A stretch of 64,000 nt of DNA from Phycisphaerales bacterium (GTDB lineage: Bacteria; Planctomycetota; Phycisphaerae; Phycisphaerales; UBA1924). Position 1 is the first letter of the stretch; each line of letters starts with the position of its first letter. Under the pieces are notes generated by a model. The model was not told the origin of the DNA. It ran no database searches and worked only from the letters and a program-made list of their open reading frames with translations. The DNA lies in assembly GCA_020831775.1 (NCBI GenBank), contig JAFIFZ010000028.1, forward strand, positions 43,753-107,752, given 5' to 3'. Of the stretch, positions 7,151-17,245 are shown one piece after another. The position numbers were made by a program, and so were the translations under genes.

Positions 7151-9493
7151 ATGACAGTCAAAACACCCGCGTTCATCGTCGGCCTCGTTCTCATGGCCGG
7201 GATCCTTTCCCAAGCAGCCTCTGGCAGTCCTCAGCACGATCCCGGGGCGGCCCTCTCCTCCCTCCGAGGCGTCCACTTCGTGCCCAACCAAGGGCAGTGG
7301 GAGGATGCGGTCCTCTACGGCTTCAAGAGCCGCGGGGTGGACATCGCCTTCGACGAGTCGTCATTGACCATGCACCTGCACCGGGGCAGCACGCACAGCG
7401 AGCGGCGCGTCGCGGCGGCCGTGGAAGAGTTCGGCCCCTTCTGGTGCGAGAGTCGCCGCCAAGGGTGGAGTTGGCCGCAGGCTCACTGTTGGAGCGGCGC
7501 TTCCATCCTCGACTCGGGCTGGACAGAGGTCGCCTCCGACACCGAAGCAACGGAGACGCTCACGCTCACCGTCTCGTTCCCCAGTTCCAACTCTTCCAGA
7601 CCCCGCGGCATCAACCCTCAGGCCGGCCGCTTCAACTACTTCATCGGCGACGATCAGAGCCGGTGGGCGTCGGATGTACCCTCCTACGGCACGATAGTTT
7701 ACGAGGGCATCTACGACGGGACCGACCTGCATGTGATGGGCTCGGACGGCATTCTGAAGTACGAGTTCCACAGCGCCCCCGGCGCCGACCACGAGCAGAT
7801 CCGCATCCGCTACGACGGGATCGAGAGCCTGAGCATCGATGGCGACGGCGGTCTGCGGATCCAGACGGCCTTCGGAACGCTGCGGGACAACGCCCCGGTC
7901 GTCTGGCAGACGATCGGCGGGCGTCGCGAATACCTCCCCTCCCGTTTCCAGATCCTCGACACCCAGACCTACACCATCGAACTTCTCGCCGAACCCGACC
8001 CCGCGCATCCTGTCATCATCGATCCGGAACTCGACTGGATGATCTACCTCGGCGGAAGCGACTGGGAGGAGGGCGCCGGAGTCGCCGTCGACGGCGATGG
8101 CAACGCGCTGGTGACGGGCAGAACGATATCGACCGACTTCAGTGGGCGAAACAACTCGTTCCATGGATGGAAGGACGCCTTTGTACTCAAGGTCAGCCCG
8201 TCTGGCCAACTCCTGTGGATGACCTACCTCGGCGGGACCGCCGGCGAGTGGGGCCGGGGCATCGCCGTCGACGCCGACGGCAACGCGCTGGTGACGGGCA
8301 GGACTGCGTCGACCGACTTCGCCGGGCGGAACAACGCGTTCCACGGCGGCGACAGAGACGCTTTTGCGCTCAAGGTCAGCTCCACGGGCCAGCTCCAATG
8401 GATGACCTATCTCGGCGGGAGTGCTGAGGAGTGGGGCGAGGGCATCGGCGTCGACGGCGCCGGCAACGCGCTGGTCACGGGCTGGACAGAGTCGACCGAC
8501 TTCGCCGGGCGGAACAACTCGTTTCAGGGCGGCGATAGAGACGCCTTCGCGCTCAAAGTCAGCCCGTCGGGCCAGCTCCAATGGATGACCTACCTCGGCG
8601 GGAGCGCCTGGGACTTGGGCGTGGGCATCGCGGTGGACGGCGACAGCAACGCGCTGGTGACGGGCAGGACGCTCTCGACCGATTTCGCCGGACGGAACAA
8701 TTCGCCCTTCAGCGCGGGACCTCACTACTACTACACGGACGCCTTCGTACTCAAGGTCAGCCCGTCGGGCCAGCTCCAGTGGATGACCTACCTCGGCGGA
8801 AGCGACTCGGACTCGGGCCGCGGCATCGCCATGGACGCCGACGGCAACGCGCTGGTCACGGGCTCGACGGAGTCGACCGACTTCACCGGGCGGAACAACT
8901 CGATCCACGGCCGTCGCGACGCCTTCGCGCTCAAGGTCAGTTCGTCCGGCCAGATCGAGTGGATGACTTACCTCGGCGGGAACGGCAATGACGGAGGCGG
9001 CGGCATTGTCGTCGACGCCGACGGCAACGCGCTGGTGACGGGCTCGACGGGCTCGACCAACTTCACCGGGCGGAACAACCGGCGTCACGGCGGCACGACT
9101 GACGCTTTCGCGCTCAAAGTCAGCTCAACGGGCCAGATCGAGTGGATGACCTATCTCGGCGGAAGCGACCGGGACACCGGCTCAGGCATCGCCCTCGACG
9201 GCGACGGCAACGCACTGGTGACGGGCTGGACGCTCTCGACCAACTTCGTCGGGCGGAACAACTCGTTCCAAGGCGGCCTCATGGATGCCTTCCTTCTCAA
9301 ACTCGCACCCGACCCCGGCTGCCCCGCCGACCTCAACGGCGACGGCGTGGTCGACGCCGACGATTTCTTCCTCTTCCTCCAGCTCTTCGCAGCCGGAGAT
9401 CCCAGAGCCGACTTCAATGGCGACGGCGTGATCGACGCCAATGACTTCTTCGCCTTTCTCGCCGCCTTCGCCGCCTTCGCCCCGGGCTGCTGA
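7151..9493 (+). CDS. Secreted SBBP/beta-propeller repeat protein with dockerin-like C-terminus
   Basis: 780 residues. A signal peptide (VKTPAFIVGLVLMAGILSQAASG) precedes an N-terminal beta-rich domain opening HFVPNQGQWEDAVLYG, the type found before SBBP repeats in gliding- and surface-associated proteins. Seven repeats of about 60 residues follow (bases about 8035-9310), each with W-M-T-Y-L-G-G, a D-G-D-G-N-A-L-V-T-G core and D-F-x-G-R-N-N. Together they would close a beta-propeller. The end is a paired EF-hand module (DLNGDGVVDADDFF, DFNGDGVIDANDFF) finishing APGC. It is probably displayed on the cell surface; ligand and enzyme activity are unknown. ATG 7151 has GGGAGG nine bases upstream; the earlier in-frame GTG-type start at 7076 lacks a signal peptide. 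Confidence 0.82.
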   Translation: MTVKTPAFIVGLVLMAGILSQAASGSPQHDPGAALSSLRGVHFVPNQGQWEDAVLYGFKSRGVDIAFDESSLTMHLHRGSTHSERRVAAAVEEFGPFWCESRRQGWSWPQAHCWSGASILDSGWTEVASDTEATETLTLTVSFPSSNSSRPRGINPQAGRFNYFIGDDQSRWASDVPSYGTIVYEGIYDGTDLHVMGSDGILKYEFHSAPGADHEQIRIRYDGIESLSIDGDGGLRIQTAFGTLRDNAPVVWQTIGGRREYLPSRFQILDTQTYTIELLAEPDPAHPVIIDPELDWMIYLGGSDWEEGAGVAVDGDGNALVTGRTISTDFSGRNNSFHGWKDAFVLKVSPSGQLLWMTYLGGTAGEWGRGIAVDADGNALVTGRTASTDFAGRNNAFHGGDRDAFALKVSSTGQLQWMTYLGGSAEEWGEGIGVDGAGNALVTGWTESTDFAGRNNSFQGGDRDAFALKVSPSGQLQWMTYLGGSAWDLGVGIAVDGDSNALVTGRTLSTDFAGRNNSPFSAGPHYYYTDAFVLKVSPSGQLQWMTYLGGSDSDSGRGIAMDADGNALVTGSTESTDFTGRNNSIHGRRDAFALKVSSSGQIEWMTYLGGNGNDGGGGIVVDADGNALVTGSTGSTNFTGRNNRRHGGTTDAFALKVSSTGQIEWMTYLGGSDRDTGSGIALDGDGNALVTGWTLSTNFVGRNNSFQGGLMDAFLLKLAPDPGCPADLNGDGVVDADDFFLFLQLFAAGDPRADFNGDGVIDANDFFAFLAAFAAFAPGC
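8035..9310 (+). repeat. Seven tandem 178-198 bp coding repeats
   Basis: The Trp-Met-(Ile/Thr)-Tyr-Leu-Gly-Gly segment recurs at about 8035, 8215, 8397, 8579, 8778, 8957 and 9141. Long stretches are nearly identical at the nucleotide level between units, for example around GGCAACGCGCTGGTGACGGG. The array encodes the propeller blades of the surrounding gene. Confidence 0.85.
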
Positions 9494-9554
9494 AATGAGC
9501 CCCGAAGCGGCGGCCGACGCTCGGCGGGGGGCCAGAGCGGGCGCTGGCGGGGCC

Positions 9555-9560
9555 TAAACT
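9555..9560 (+). promoter_or_regulatory. -10 box (TAAACT) six bases before the start codon
   Basis: TAAACT, spacer CGCTCC, then ATG 9567 of proS. Probable leaderless transcript. Confidence 0.5.
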
Positions 9561-9566
9561 CGCTCC

Positions 9567-11396
9567 ATGACCCAGGCCACACAGCTCCCCCTCATCTCCA
9601 CCGCCCGCCGCGGCGTCGTCAAGCGCTGGACGCAGACCCTCATCCCGACCACCCGCGACGCGCCCTCCGACGCGGAAACGCCCAGCCATATCTTCCTCGT
9701 CCGGGCCGGGTACATCCGGCGTGTCGGGGCGGGGATCTACGACTACCTCCCCCTCGCCCTGCGGTCGTTGATGAAGATCGCCGACATCGTCCGCGAGGAG
9801 ATGGAGGCCGCGGGCGCCTCGGAGATGCTCATGCCCGCCCTCGAGCCGATCGAGCTCTTCGAGGGCACCAAGCGCAACATCGAGTACGGCGACCTGCTCT
9901 TCCAGCTCGAAGACCGGCACGGGCGGAAAGTCGCCCTCGGCCCGACCCACGAAGAGGTCATCACCGAGCTCATGCGCCTGTCGGTCTCAAGCTACAAGCA
10001 GCTCCCGCTGAATCTGTACCAGATCCAGACCAAGTTCCGCGACGAGTTCCGCCCGCGTGCGGGCCTGCTGCGCTGCCGCGAGTTCATCATGAAGGACGCC
10101 TACTCGTTCCACACCGCACTGGACGGGGACGGCGGGCTCGACGACGCGTACCAGGCGATGTACCGCGCGTATGTCAACGTCTTCACCCGCTGCGGGTTGC
10201 GATTCACCGTCGTCGAGGCCGAGAGCGGGCCGATCGGCGGCTCGGCCAGCCACGAGTTCATGGTCGACGCGCCCACCGGCGAGGACACCATCCTCCGCTG
10301 CCCGGCCAGCGGCTACGCCGCCAATGTCGAGAAGTGCGAGATCGGGCCCCGCGAATCCTCCTTCGAAGGCGACCCCGCCGGCCACCTCGAAGAGGCACAC
10401 ACGCCCAGCATGCCCGGCATCCACGGCGTCGCCGAACACCTCGGCGTCACGCCCGCCCAGATGCTCAAGACCATCGTCTTCCAGGTCATCGGGACCGGCG
10501 GCGACAGCGGCTCGCCTCCCAGGTGGATTCTCGCCTGCGTCCGGGGCGACCACGAGGTCAACGAAGGCAAGGTCCGCGACGCCTGCGGCGAGAAGGTCAT
10601 CCTCGCCGACGAAAAACTCGCCAATCAGGCGGGCTTCGCCATCGGCTATGTCAGCCCGAAGATCATCGACCGCGTGCAGAATACGACGCTCCTGATCGAC
10701 CCGGACGCGGGGCAGGGAACTTTCGCTTGGGCCACCGGCGCCGACAAGCCCGACTTCCATGTCAAGAACTTCAACTGGCGAAGGGAGATGGGGGCCCTGC
10801 TGGAAGATCAGAGCCGCGTCCGCGTCGCCGACATCCGCAACGCCGAGGCGGGCGATCCATCGCCCAAGGACCCCTCGGCGAAGCTCGAAGAAGGGCGCGG
10901 CATCGAGGTCGGGCACATCTTCAAGCTCGGCGACAAGTACTCCAAGGCCATGGGTTTCGAGGTCATGGGGGAGAACCAGAAGCGCACGCCCGTCATCATG
11001 GGCTGCTACGGCATCGGCGTCAGCCGCACGCTCGCGGCCTCGGTCGAGCAGAACCACGACGACAACGGCATCGTCTGGCCCGCGCCGATCGCGCCGTACC
11101 ACGCGCACATCGTTGTGATGAAGCCCGACGACGAGGCGCAGGCCAAGGCGGCGCACGACATCGCCGAACGCCTCGCGGGCGCCGGGGTCGATGTCTTCAT
11201 CGACGACCGGGCCGAACGCCCGGGCGTGAAGTTCAAGGACGCCGACCTCATCGGCTTGCCCATCCGCCTGACCGTCGCCGACAAGGCGCTGGCCGAGGGA
11301 GCGGTGGAGTTCAAGCGGAGAACCGATGAAGGCAAGGGCGAACTCGTCCCGCTCGACGCGGTGGTGGAACGCTCCGTCGAGGCCCTCAACACGTAG
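9567..11396 (+). CDS. proS: Prolyl-tRNA synthetase
   Basis: 609 residues, slightly longer than the usual bacterial (about 570) form. Class II motifs are in order: GAGIYDYLPLALR near residue 51, motif 2 FRDEFRPRAGLLRCREF, the KDAYSFH stretch, and motif 3 GCYGIGVSRTLAASVEQN. Between motifs 2 and 3 sits the editing (INS/YbaK-like) domain, with GVTPAQMLKTIVF and a VRGDHEVNEGKV loop. The C-terminal anticodon-binding domain has APYHAHIVVM and GVDVFIDDRAERPGVKFKDADLIG. It charges tRNA-Pro with proline in the cytosol. The start is set by the -10 box six bases upstream. Confidence 0.96.
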   Translation: MTQATQLPLISTARRGVVKRWTQTLIPTTRDAPSDAETPSHIFLVRAGYIRRVGAGIYDYLPLALRSLMKIADIVREEMEAAGASEMLMPALEPIELFEGTKRNIEYGDLLFQLEDRHGRKVALGPTHEEVITELMRLSVSSYKQLPLNLYQIQTKFRDEFRPRAGLLRCREFIMKDAYSFHTALDGDGGLDDAYQAMYRAYVNVFTRCGLRFTVVEAESGPIGGSASHEFMVDAPTGEDTILRCPASGYAANVEKCEIGPRESSFEGDPAGHLEEAHTPSMPGIHGVAEHLGVTPAQMLKTIVFQVIGTGGDSGSPPRWILACVRGDHEVNEGKVRDACGEKVILADEKLANQAGFAIGYVSPKIIDRVQNTTLLIDPDAGQGTFAWATGADKPDFHVKNFNWRREMGALLEDQSRVRVADIRNAEAGDPSPKDPSAKLEEGRGIEVGHIFKLGDKYSKAMGFEVMGENQKRTPVIMGCYGIGVSRTLAASVEQNHDDNGIVWPAPIAPYHAHIVVMKPDDEAQAKAAHDIAERLAGAGVDVFIDDRAERPGVKFKDADLIGLPIRLTVADKALAEGAVEFKRRTDEGKGELVPLDAVVERSVEALNT

Positions 11397-11412
11397 AGAG
11401 CTCAAAGTTCAA

Positions 11413-11428
11413 ATCTGAGATCTCAGAT
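11413..11428. repeat. Perfect 16-bp palindrome
   Basis: ATCTGAGATCTCAGAT is self-complementary and lies in the 50 bases between the proS stop and the acetyltransferase start. It sits in AT-rich sequence unlike its GC-rich surroundings. It has no following T-run, so it is not a classical terminator. Confidence 0.6.
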
Positions 11429-11446
11429 CTGACCCCCCTTCCAGCC

Positions 11447-12004
11447 GTGACCGCCTCCCGCATCATCCCCGCCCACACCCCCGAGCACCTGGACACCGTC
11501 CGCGAGCTCTTCCGCGAGTACCAGGACGACATCGGGCTCAACCTGTGTTTCCAGGGCTTCAAGGAGGAACTGGCCACCCTGCCGGGCAAGTACGCCCCGA
11601 CGGCGGGCGGGCTGTTTCTGGGCGTGGGTCCGCAAGGGCAGGCCGCCGGCTGCATCGCCTTCCGCCCGCTCGATCTCCCTGGCCCCAAGCCGTGCGAGAT
11701 GAAACGACTCTTCGTCCGCCCGGCCTACCGCGGGAGCGGCCTCGGAGCCGCCCTCGTCGACCACATCGTCGCCCAGGCGACCAAGGCCGGCTACGCCCGG
11801 ATGCTGCTGGACACCGACCCGCACCTGACCAGCGCGCTCAAGCTCTACCTAAGCCGCGGCTTCGTCCCGACCGAACGCTACAACACCGACCCGCACCCCG
11901 AGACGATGTTCTTCACCCTCGACCTGCCCCAGCCCGCAAGCCAGAACACCAACCAGCCCGCCCCGAACCCCTCGCCCGCTGGCTCGGATGGCTCCGAGGG
12001 CTGA
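11447..12004 (+). CDS. GNAT-family N-acetyltransferase
   Basis: 185 residues. The acetyl-CoA pyrophosphate loop is clear at about residues 88-97 (RPAYRGSGLGAAL), preceded by the beta-4 strand CEMKRLFV. A C-terminal LYLSRGFVPTERY stretch is typical of the family. The substrate is unknown. The N-terminus contains TVRELFREYQDDIG and a Leu/Lys-rich helix often seen in small-molecule GNATs. The last 25 residues are Asn/Pro/Ser-rich and probably disordered. GTG 11447 is chosen because the fold begins immediately after it; no strong ribosome site is visible. It lies between proS and hutH without obvious functional linkage. Confidence 0.8.
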   Translation: MTASRIIPAHTPEHLDTVRELFREYQDDIGLNLCFQGFKEELATLPGKYAPTAGGLFLGVGPQGQAAGCIAFRPLDLPGPKPCEMKRLFVRPAYRGSGLGAALVDHIVAQATKAGYARMLLDTDPHLTSALKLYLSRGFVPTERYNTDPHPETMFFTLDLPQPASQNTNQPAPNPSPAGSDGSEG

Positions 12005-12135
12005 TTGGCCGGAAGAAATCGAATTCTACATAACATGTATTATCGGGCCTTGGGCCATCCGGCGTTCCCCTTCCGTTCATCGACCCTCAGCCGCAACTCC
12101 GGCAGATCCCGCTGACGATCCCGATCCCTCCGGGC

Positions 12136-12141
12136 TAACCT
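12136..12141 (+). promoter_or_regulatory. -10 box (TAACCT) seven bases before hutH
   Basis: TAACCT, seven bases, then ATG 12149. Probable leaderless transcript. About 95 bases upstream, in the AT-rich stretch at 12027-12039, is a short inverted repeat (TACAT-AAC-ATGTA) that could be an operator, but no regulator is known. Confidence 0.45.
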
Positions 12142-12148
12142 CGCCCCA

Positions 12149-13669
12149 ATGGACACGATCATCCTCGACGGCTCGCCGCTCACCATCGGACAGGTCGAAT
12201 CCGTCGCCCGGCGCGGCGCTCCCGTCCGCCTCAGCGACGACGCCGCACGACGCATGGCAGAGACCCGCGCCGGCGTCGAGAAAATCCTCGGCGACGGGCG
12301 GGCCTACTACGGCATCAACACCGGGTTCGGCTCCCTCGCCCGGACGCGGATCGACACGGACAAACTCCGCGACCTGCAGCAGAACCTGATCAGGTCCCAC
12401 GCCGCGGGCGTCGGCGAGGACCTGCCGAGCGACATCGTCCGGGCGATGATGCTGCTGCTCGCGGCGTCGCTGGCCCGGGGCGTTTCCGGGGCCCGGCCGG
12501 TCGTCGCCGAGACCCTCGCGGCCATGCTCAACGCCGGGGTGACCCCCTGCGTCCCGTCGGTCGGTTCGGTCGGGGCCTCGGGTGACTTGGCCCCCCTGGC
12601 CCACCTCTCGCTGGCCCTGCTTGGCGAGGGCGAGGCACTGGTCGGTGGGCGGCGCTGCCCGGCCGCAGAAGCCCTCAAGAGCGCCGGCCTCACCCCCCTT
12701 CAGCTGGAGGCGAAGGAAGGCCTCTCACTGATCAACGGCACGCACCTGATGGCCGCCGAGGGCGCCCTGCTCCTCGCCGACACCGGCCGCCTGCTCGACG
12801 GCGCGTTCAGCGCGTGCGCCATGTCGATCGACGCAATGAAGGGGACCGACTGCCATCTTGACCCTCGCGTGCACGAGGTGCGTCGTCAGCCGGGCCAGAT
12901 CGAAGCCGCGGCACGCCTGCAGGACCTGCTCGCTGGCAGCGAGATCTTACCATCGCACGCGACTGACGACCCGCGCGTGCAGGACGCGTACTCGCTCCGG
13001 TGCGCGGCGCCGGTGCTGGGGGCCGCGATGGACGCCACGGATTATGTCAAACTCGCCATCGAGCGCGAGCTCGGCGCCGTCACCGACAACCCGCTCGTGT
13101 TCTCCAGCGGCGACACGCTCGATGTGATCTCCGCCGGCAACTTCCACGGCATCCCGCTGGCGATCCCGCTCGATGTGCTCTCGATCGCGCTCTCGCACAT
13201 CGCGGGCATCGCCGAGCGCCGCGTCTATCTCATGCTCGCTGCACGCGACCCCGAGGCGGGGCTGAACCCCTACCTCGCCTCGCACCCGGGCCTGCAGTCG
13301 GGGCTGATGATCGCGCAGTACACCGCCGCGGCGTGCTGCAACGAGATGATCGGCCTGGCGACCCCCGCCAGCGTCGCGAACATCCCCACCAGCGCGGGCA
13401 TCGAGGATTACAACAGCTTCGGACCCAGAGCCGCGGCCAAAGCCCGGCGCTCGCTGGAACTCGCCCGCTCGGTCGTGGCGATCGAGCTGCTGTGCGCCGC
13501 CCAGGCGATCGAGCACCACCGCCCGCTGCGTTCGGGGACGGGCGTCGAGCGTGCGCACGAAGTCGTCCGCGGGATCGTCCCGCCCCTGGAACACGACCGC
13601 CCCCCATCACCGGACATCCGCGCGATCGCGCAGAAGATCGCCGAAGGCGCGTTCTCACCCGGCGCGTGA
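12149..13669 (+). CDS. hutH: Histidine ammonia-lyase (histidase)
   Basis: 506 residues, the family length. The Ala-Ser-Gly triad that cyclises to the MIO prosthetic group is at 143-145 within SVGASGDLAPLAHL. Other family signatures are YYGINTGFGSLA near residue 53, NGTHLMAAEGALL, and the C-terminal TPASVANIPTSAGIEDYNS. It converts L-histidine to urocanate and ammonia, the first step of histidine degradation. The next three pathway genes (hutU, hutG, hutI) lie within 5 kb, with one unrelated gene between. The start is supported by the -10 box seven bases upstream. Confidence 0.95.
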   Translation: MDTIILDGSPLTIGQVESVARRGAPVRLSDDAARRMAETRAGVEKILGDGRAYYGINTGFGSLARTRIDTDKLRDLQQNLIRSHAAGVGEDLPSDIVRAMMLLLAASLARGVSGARPVVAETLAAMLNAGVTPCVPSVGSVGASGDLAPLAHLSLALLGEGEALVGGRRCPAAEALKSAGLTPLQLEAKEGLSLINGTHLMAAEGALLLADTGRLLDGAFSACAMSIDAMKGTDCHLDPRVHEVRRQPGQIEAAARLQDLLAGSEILPSHATDDPRVQDAYSLRCAAPVLGAAMDATDYVKLAIERELGAVTDNPLVFSSGDTLDVISAGNFHGIPLAIPLDVLSIALSHIAGIAERRVYLMLAARDPEAGLNPYLASHPGLQSGLMIAQYTAAACCNEMIGLATPASVANIPTSAGIEDYNSFGPRAAAKARRSLELARSVVAIELLCAAQAIEHHRPLRSGTGVERAHEVVRGIVPPLEHDRPPSPDIRAIAQKIAEGAFSPGA

Positions 13670-13709
13670 ACCGGCATCCGAGCAACGCCTTCCGTCGATA
13701 CCCCCAGCT

Positions 13710-14423
13710 ATGGCGAAGACATTTCTCACAGCCCGCTGGGTGAACCTCGCGCTGCTGCAGTACCGCGTCGAGGCAACGGCGTTGGCCCCCTACCTGCCCG
13801 AGGGTCTGGAACTTGACCTGTACGAGGGCTCACCCTTTGTCAGCCTCGTCGCCTTCGACTTTCTTGATACGAGGGTCAAGGGCGTTCGCTGGCCCGGGCA
13901 TGTGCACTTCCCCGAGGTCAACCTGCGCTTCTATGTCCGCGATCCGAAGACCGGCGATCGGGGCGTCTCGTTTGTCCGCGAGCTTGTCCCCAAAGGCATG
14001 ATCGCCTGGACCGCCAGGGCGCTCTACAACGAGCCGTACGCCAGGGCCCGCATGTCAAGCACAACCACAGAAGACGAAGCCTCGATCCGCATCGAGCACG
14101 ACTGGACTTTCCGGGGCGTGGACCACGCCCTGACCGTCCGCGCCGCCAAGCCCCCCACGACCCCGCCGGAAGATTCGCTCGAACACTTCTTCAAGGAGCA
14201 CTCGCGAGGCTACGGGCGCAGCCGCTCGGGCCGGACGATCCGCTACCGCGTCGAGCACCCGGTCTGGAGCGTGTACTCCGAGCCGCGTGCGGAAATCCGC
14301 GTCGACTTTGGCTCGCTCTACGGCGATGCCTGGGCCCCACTGACGGACCGCGAGCCGGATTCCGTCGTGGTCGCCGTTGGCTCGGAGGTACGGGTCGAGC
14401 CGCTGGCGAAGGATGCTGTCTGA
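13710..14423 (+). CDS. DUF2071 (YqjF-like) family protein
   Basis: 237 residues. It opens AKTFLTARWVNLALLQYRV and contains PYLPEGLELDLYEG, FLDTRVKGVRWPGHVHFPEVN and YVRDPKTGDRGVSFVRE, a pattern of the DUF2071 family whose biochemical role is not established. There is no signal peptide or membrane segment, so it is probably cytosolic. It begins 40 bases after hutH and could be co-transcribed with it. Its end is only three bases from the convergent hutU stop. ATG 13710 is the first Met at the conserved N-terminus; upstream in-frame sequence is the antisense-like shadow of hutH. Confidence 0.75.
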   Translation: MAKTFLTARWVNLALLQYRVEATALAPYLPEGLELDLYEGSPFVSLVAFDFLDTRVKGVRWPGHVHFPEVNLRFYVRDPKTGDRGVSFVRELVPKGMIAWTARALYNEPYARARMSSTTTEDEASIRIEHDWTFRGVDHALTVRAAKPPTTPPEDSLEHFFKEHSRGYGRSRSGRTIRYRVEHPVWSVYSEPRAEIRVDFGSLYGDAWAPLTDREPDSVVVAVGSEVRVEPLAKDAV

Positions 14424-14426
14424 ACT

Positions 14427-16184
<1,758 letters not shown>

Positions 16185-16313
16185 CTGGTTGACCTCTTTG
16201 CGTTTGCCTGCGGCGATTCGTCGTTGCCCGTTCATCCCAAAGCTATGTGCTCCGAAGCCCCGACACAAGCGCCGCGTCGGAAAGTCTTTGCATCGGCCCC
16301 TCCCGGCGTCTTG

Positions 16314-16319
16314 TACACT
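16314..16319 (+). promoter_or_regulatory. -10 box (TACACT) seven bases before hutG
   Basis: TACACT, seven bases, then ATG 16327. The 142-base hutU-hutG intergenic region must hold promoters for both divergent genes, a natural place for hut pathway control, although no operator palindrome stands out. Confidence 0.5.
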
Positions 16320-16326
16320 GTCTGGC

Positions 16327-17220
16327 ATGATCCCCTACTGCACGCCCGCCCCGTGGCCGCAAGGCATCCCATCGACCCGCATGGCGGCATCGATCGCCCG
16401 CGGGGTCGATCCCGCAGAGGCGACCGTCGCGTTGATCGGCCTGGCCGATGACGAGGGCGTCCGCCTCAACCACGGTCGTATCGGCGCTCGGGACGGCCCG
16501 GACGCGTTCCGGCACGCCCTTTCTCGCCTGGGCGCCGCCGAGGCGGATGCGCCCGCGTGGCCCCGCGTCTTCGACGCGGGCAATATCGGGCCCGGCACGG
16601 ACCTGCAGGACACGCACGACCGCGTCACAGAGGCGGTGGCGGCGGTGGTCGAGCTCGGCCTGCTGCCCGTCGCGATCGGGGGCGGGCACGACCTGACCTT
16701 CCCGTTTGTGCGCGCCGTCGCGGACCGTCACGGCCCCATGACCGGTGTGTACTTCGACCCGCACCTGGATGTCCGCGACACACCCGGATCGGGGATGTCT
16801 TTCCGCAGACTCGTCGAGACCGGCGCCGCGACGGGGCTGTTCGTCCATGGCTACGACCCGTTCGTGAACACCCGCGAGGCCAAGCGCTGGTTCGATGCGC
16901 ACAACGGGCATGTCGAGGCGTTCGGGCCCGGCGACCCGTGGCCCGCGGGCGATCGCTTCTTTGTCAGCTTCGATCTGGACGCGGTCGATCAGGCGTACGC
17001 ACCGGGCGTCAGCGCGCCCAACCCCAGCGGGATGGACCCGAAGGAAGCCGCGGCGTGGGCGCGGGCGGCCGGCAAGAACCCGCGCGTGATGTGCTTCGAC
17101 ATCATGGAGCTCTCGCCCCAGCACGACCAGCCCCCGGGCGACGGGAGCACCGCCAGACTCGCGGCGTACCTCTTCCTCTCGTTCCTGCGGGGGCTGACCG
17201 AGCGCCCGGCGCACGACTGA
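16327..17220 (+). CDS. hutG: Formimidoylglutamase (arginase/ureohydrolase family)
   Basis: 297 residues. The ureohydrolase metal motifs are present: [19 protein letters not shown] (Asp-x-His-x-Asp; usually DAHFD, here with Pro and Leu substituted), and [29 protein letters not shown] matches the SG-x-(P/S)FR substrate loop of formimidoylglutamases. It hydrolyses N-formimidoyl-L-glutamate to glutamate and formamide, the last step of the pathway. The gene is followed after 25 bases by hutI and both are probably co-transcribed. ATG 16327 is supported by the -10 box seven bases upstream; the longer upstream frame is antisense to hutU. Confidence 0.9.
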   Translation: MIPYCTPAPWPQGIPSTRMAASIARGVDPAEATVALIGLADDEGVRLNHGRIGARDGPDAFRHALSRLGAAEADAPAWPRVFDAGNIGPGTDLQDTHDRVTEAVAAVVELGLLPVAIGGGHDLTFPFVRAVADRHGPMTGVYFDPHLDVRDTPGSGMSFRRLVETGAATGLFVHGYDPFVNTREAKRWFDAHNGHVEAFGPGDPWPAGDRFFVSFDLDAVDQAYAPGVSAPNPSGMDPKEAAAWARAAGKNPRVMCFDIMELSPQHDQPPGDGSTARLAAYLFLSFLRGLTERPAHD

Positions 17221-17245
17221 CCCGAGCCGGGGCGAACAATCAGCC

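Noticed and set aside
8035..9310. CRISPR-like repeat array
   Set aside because: The units are about 180 bases, in frame and encode propeller blades; there are no short identical repeats with unique spacers. No CRISPR array was seen elsewhere.
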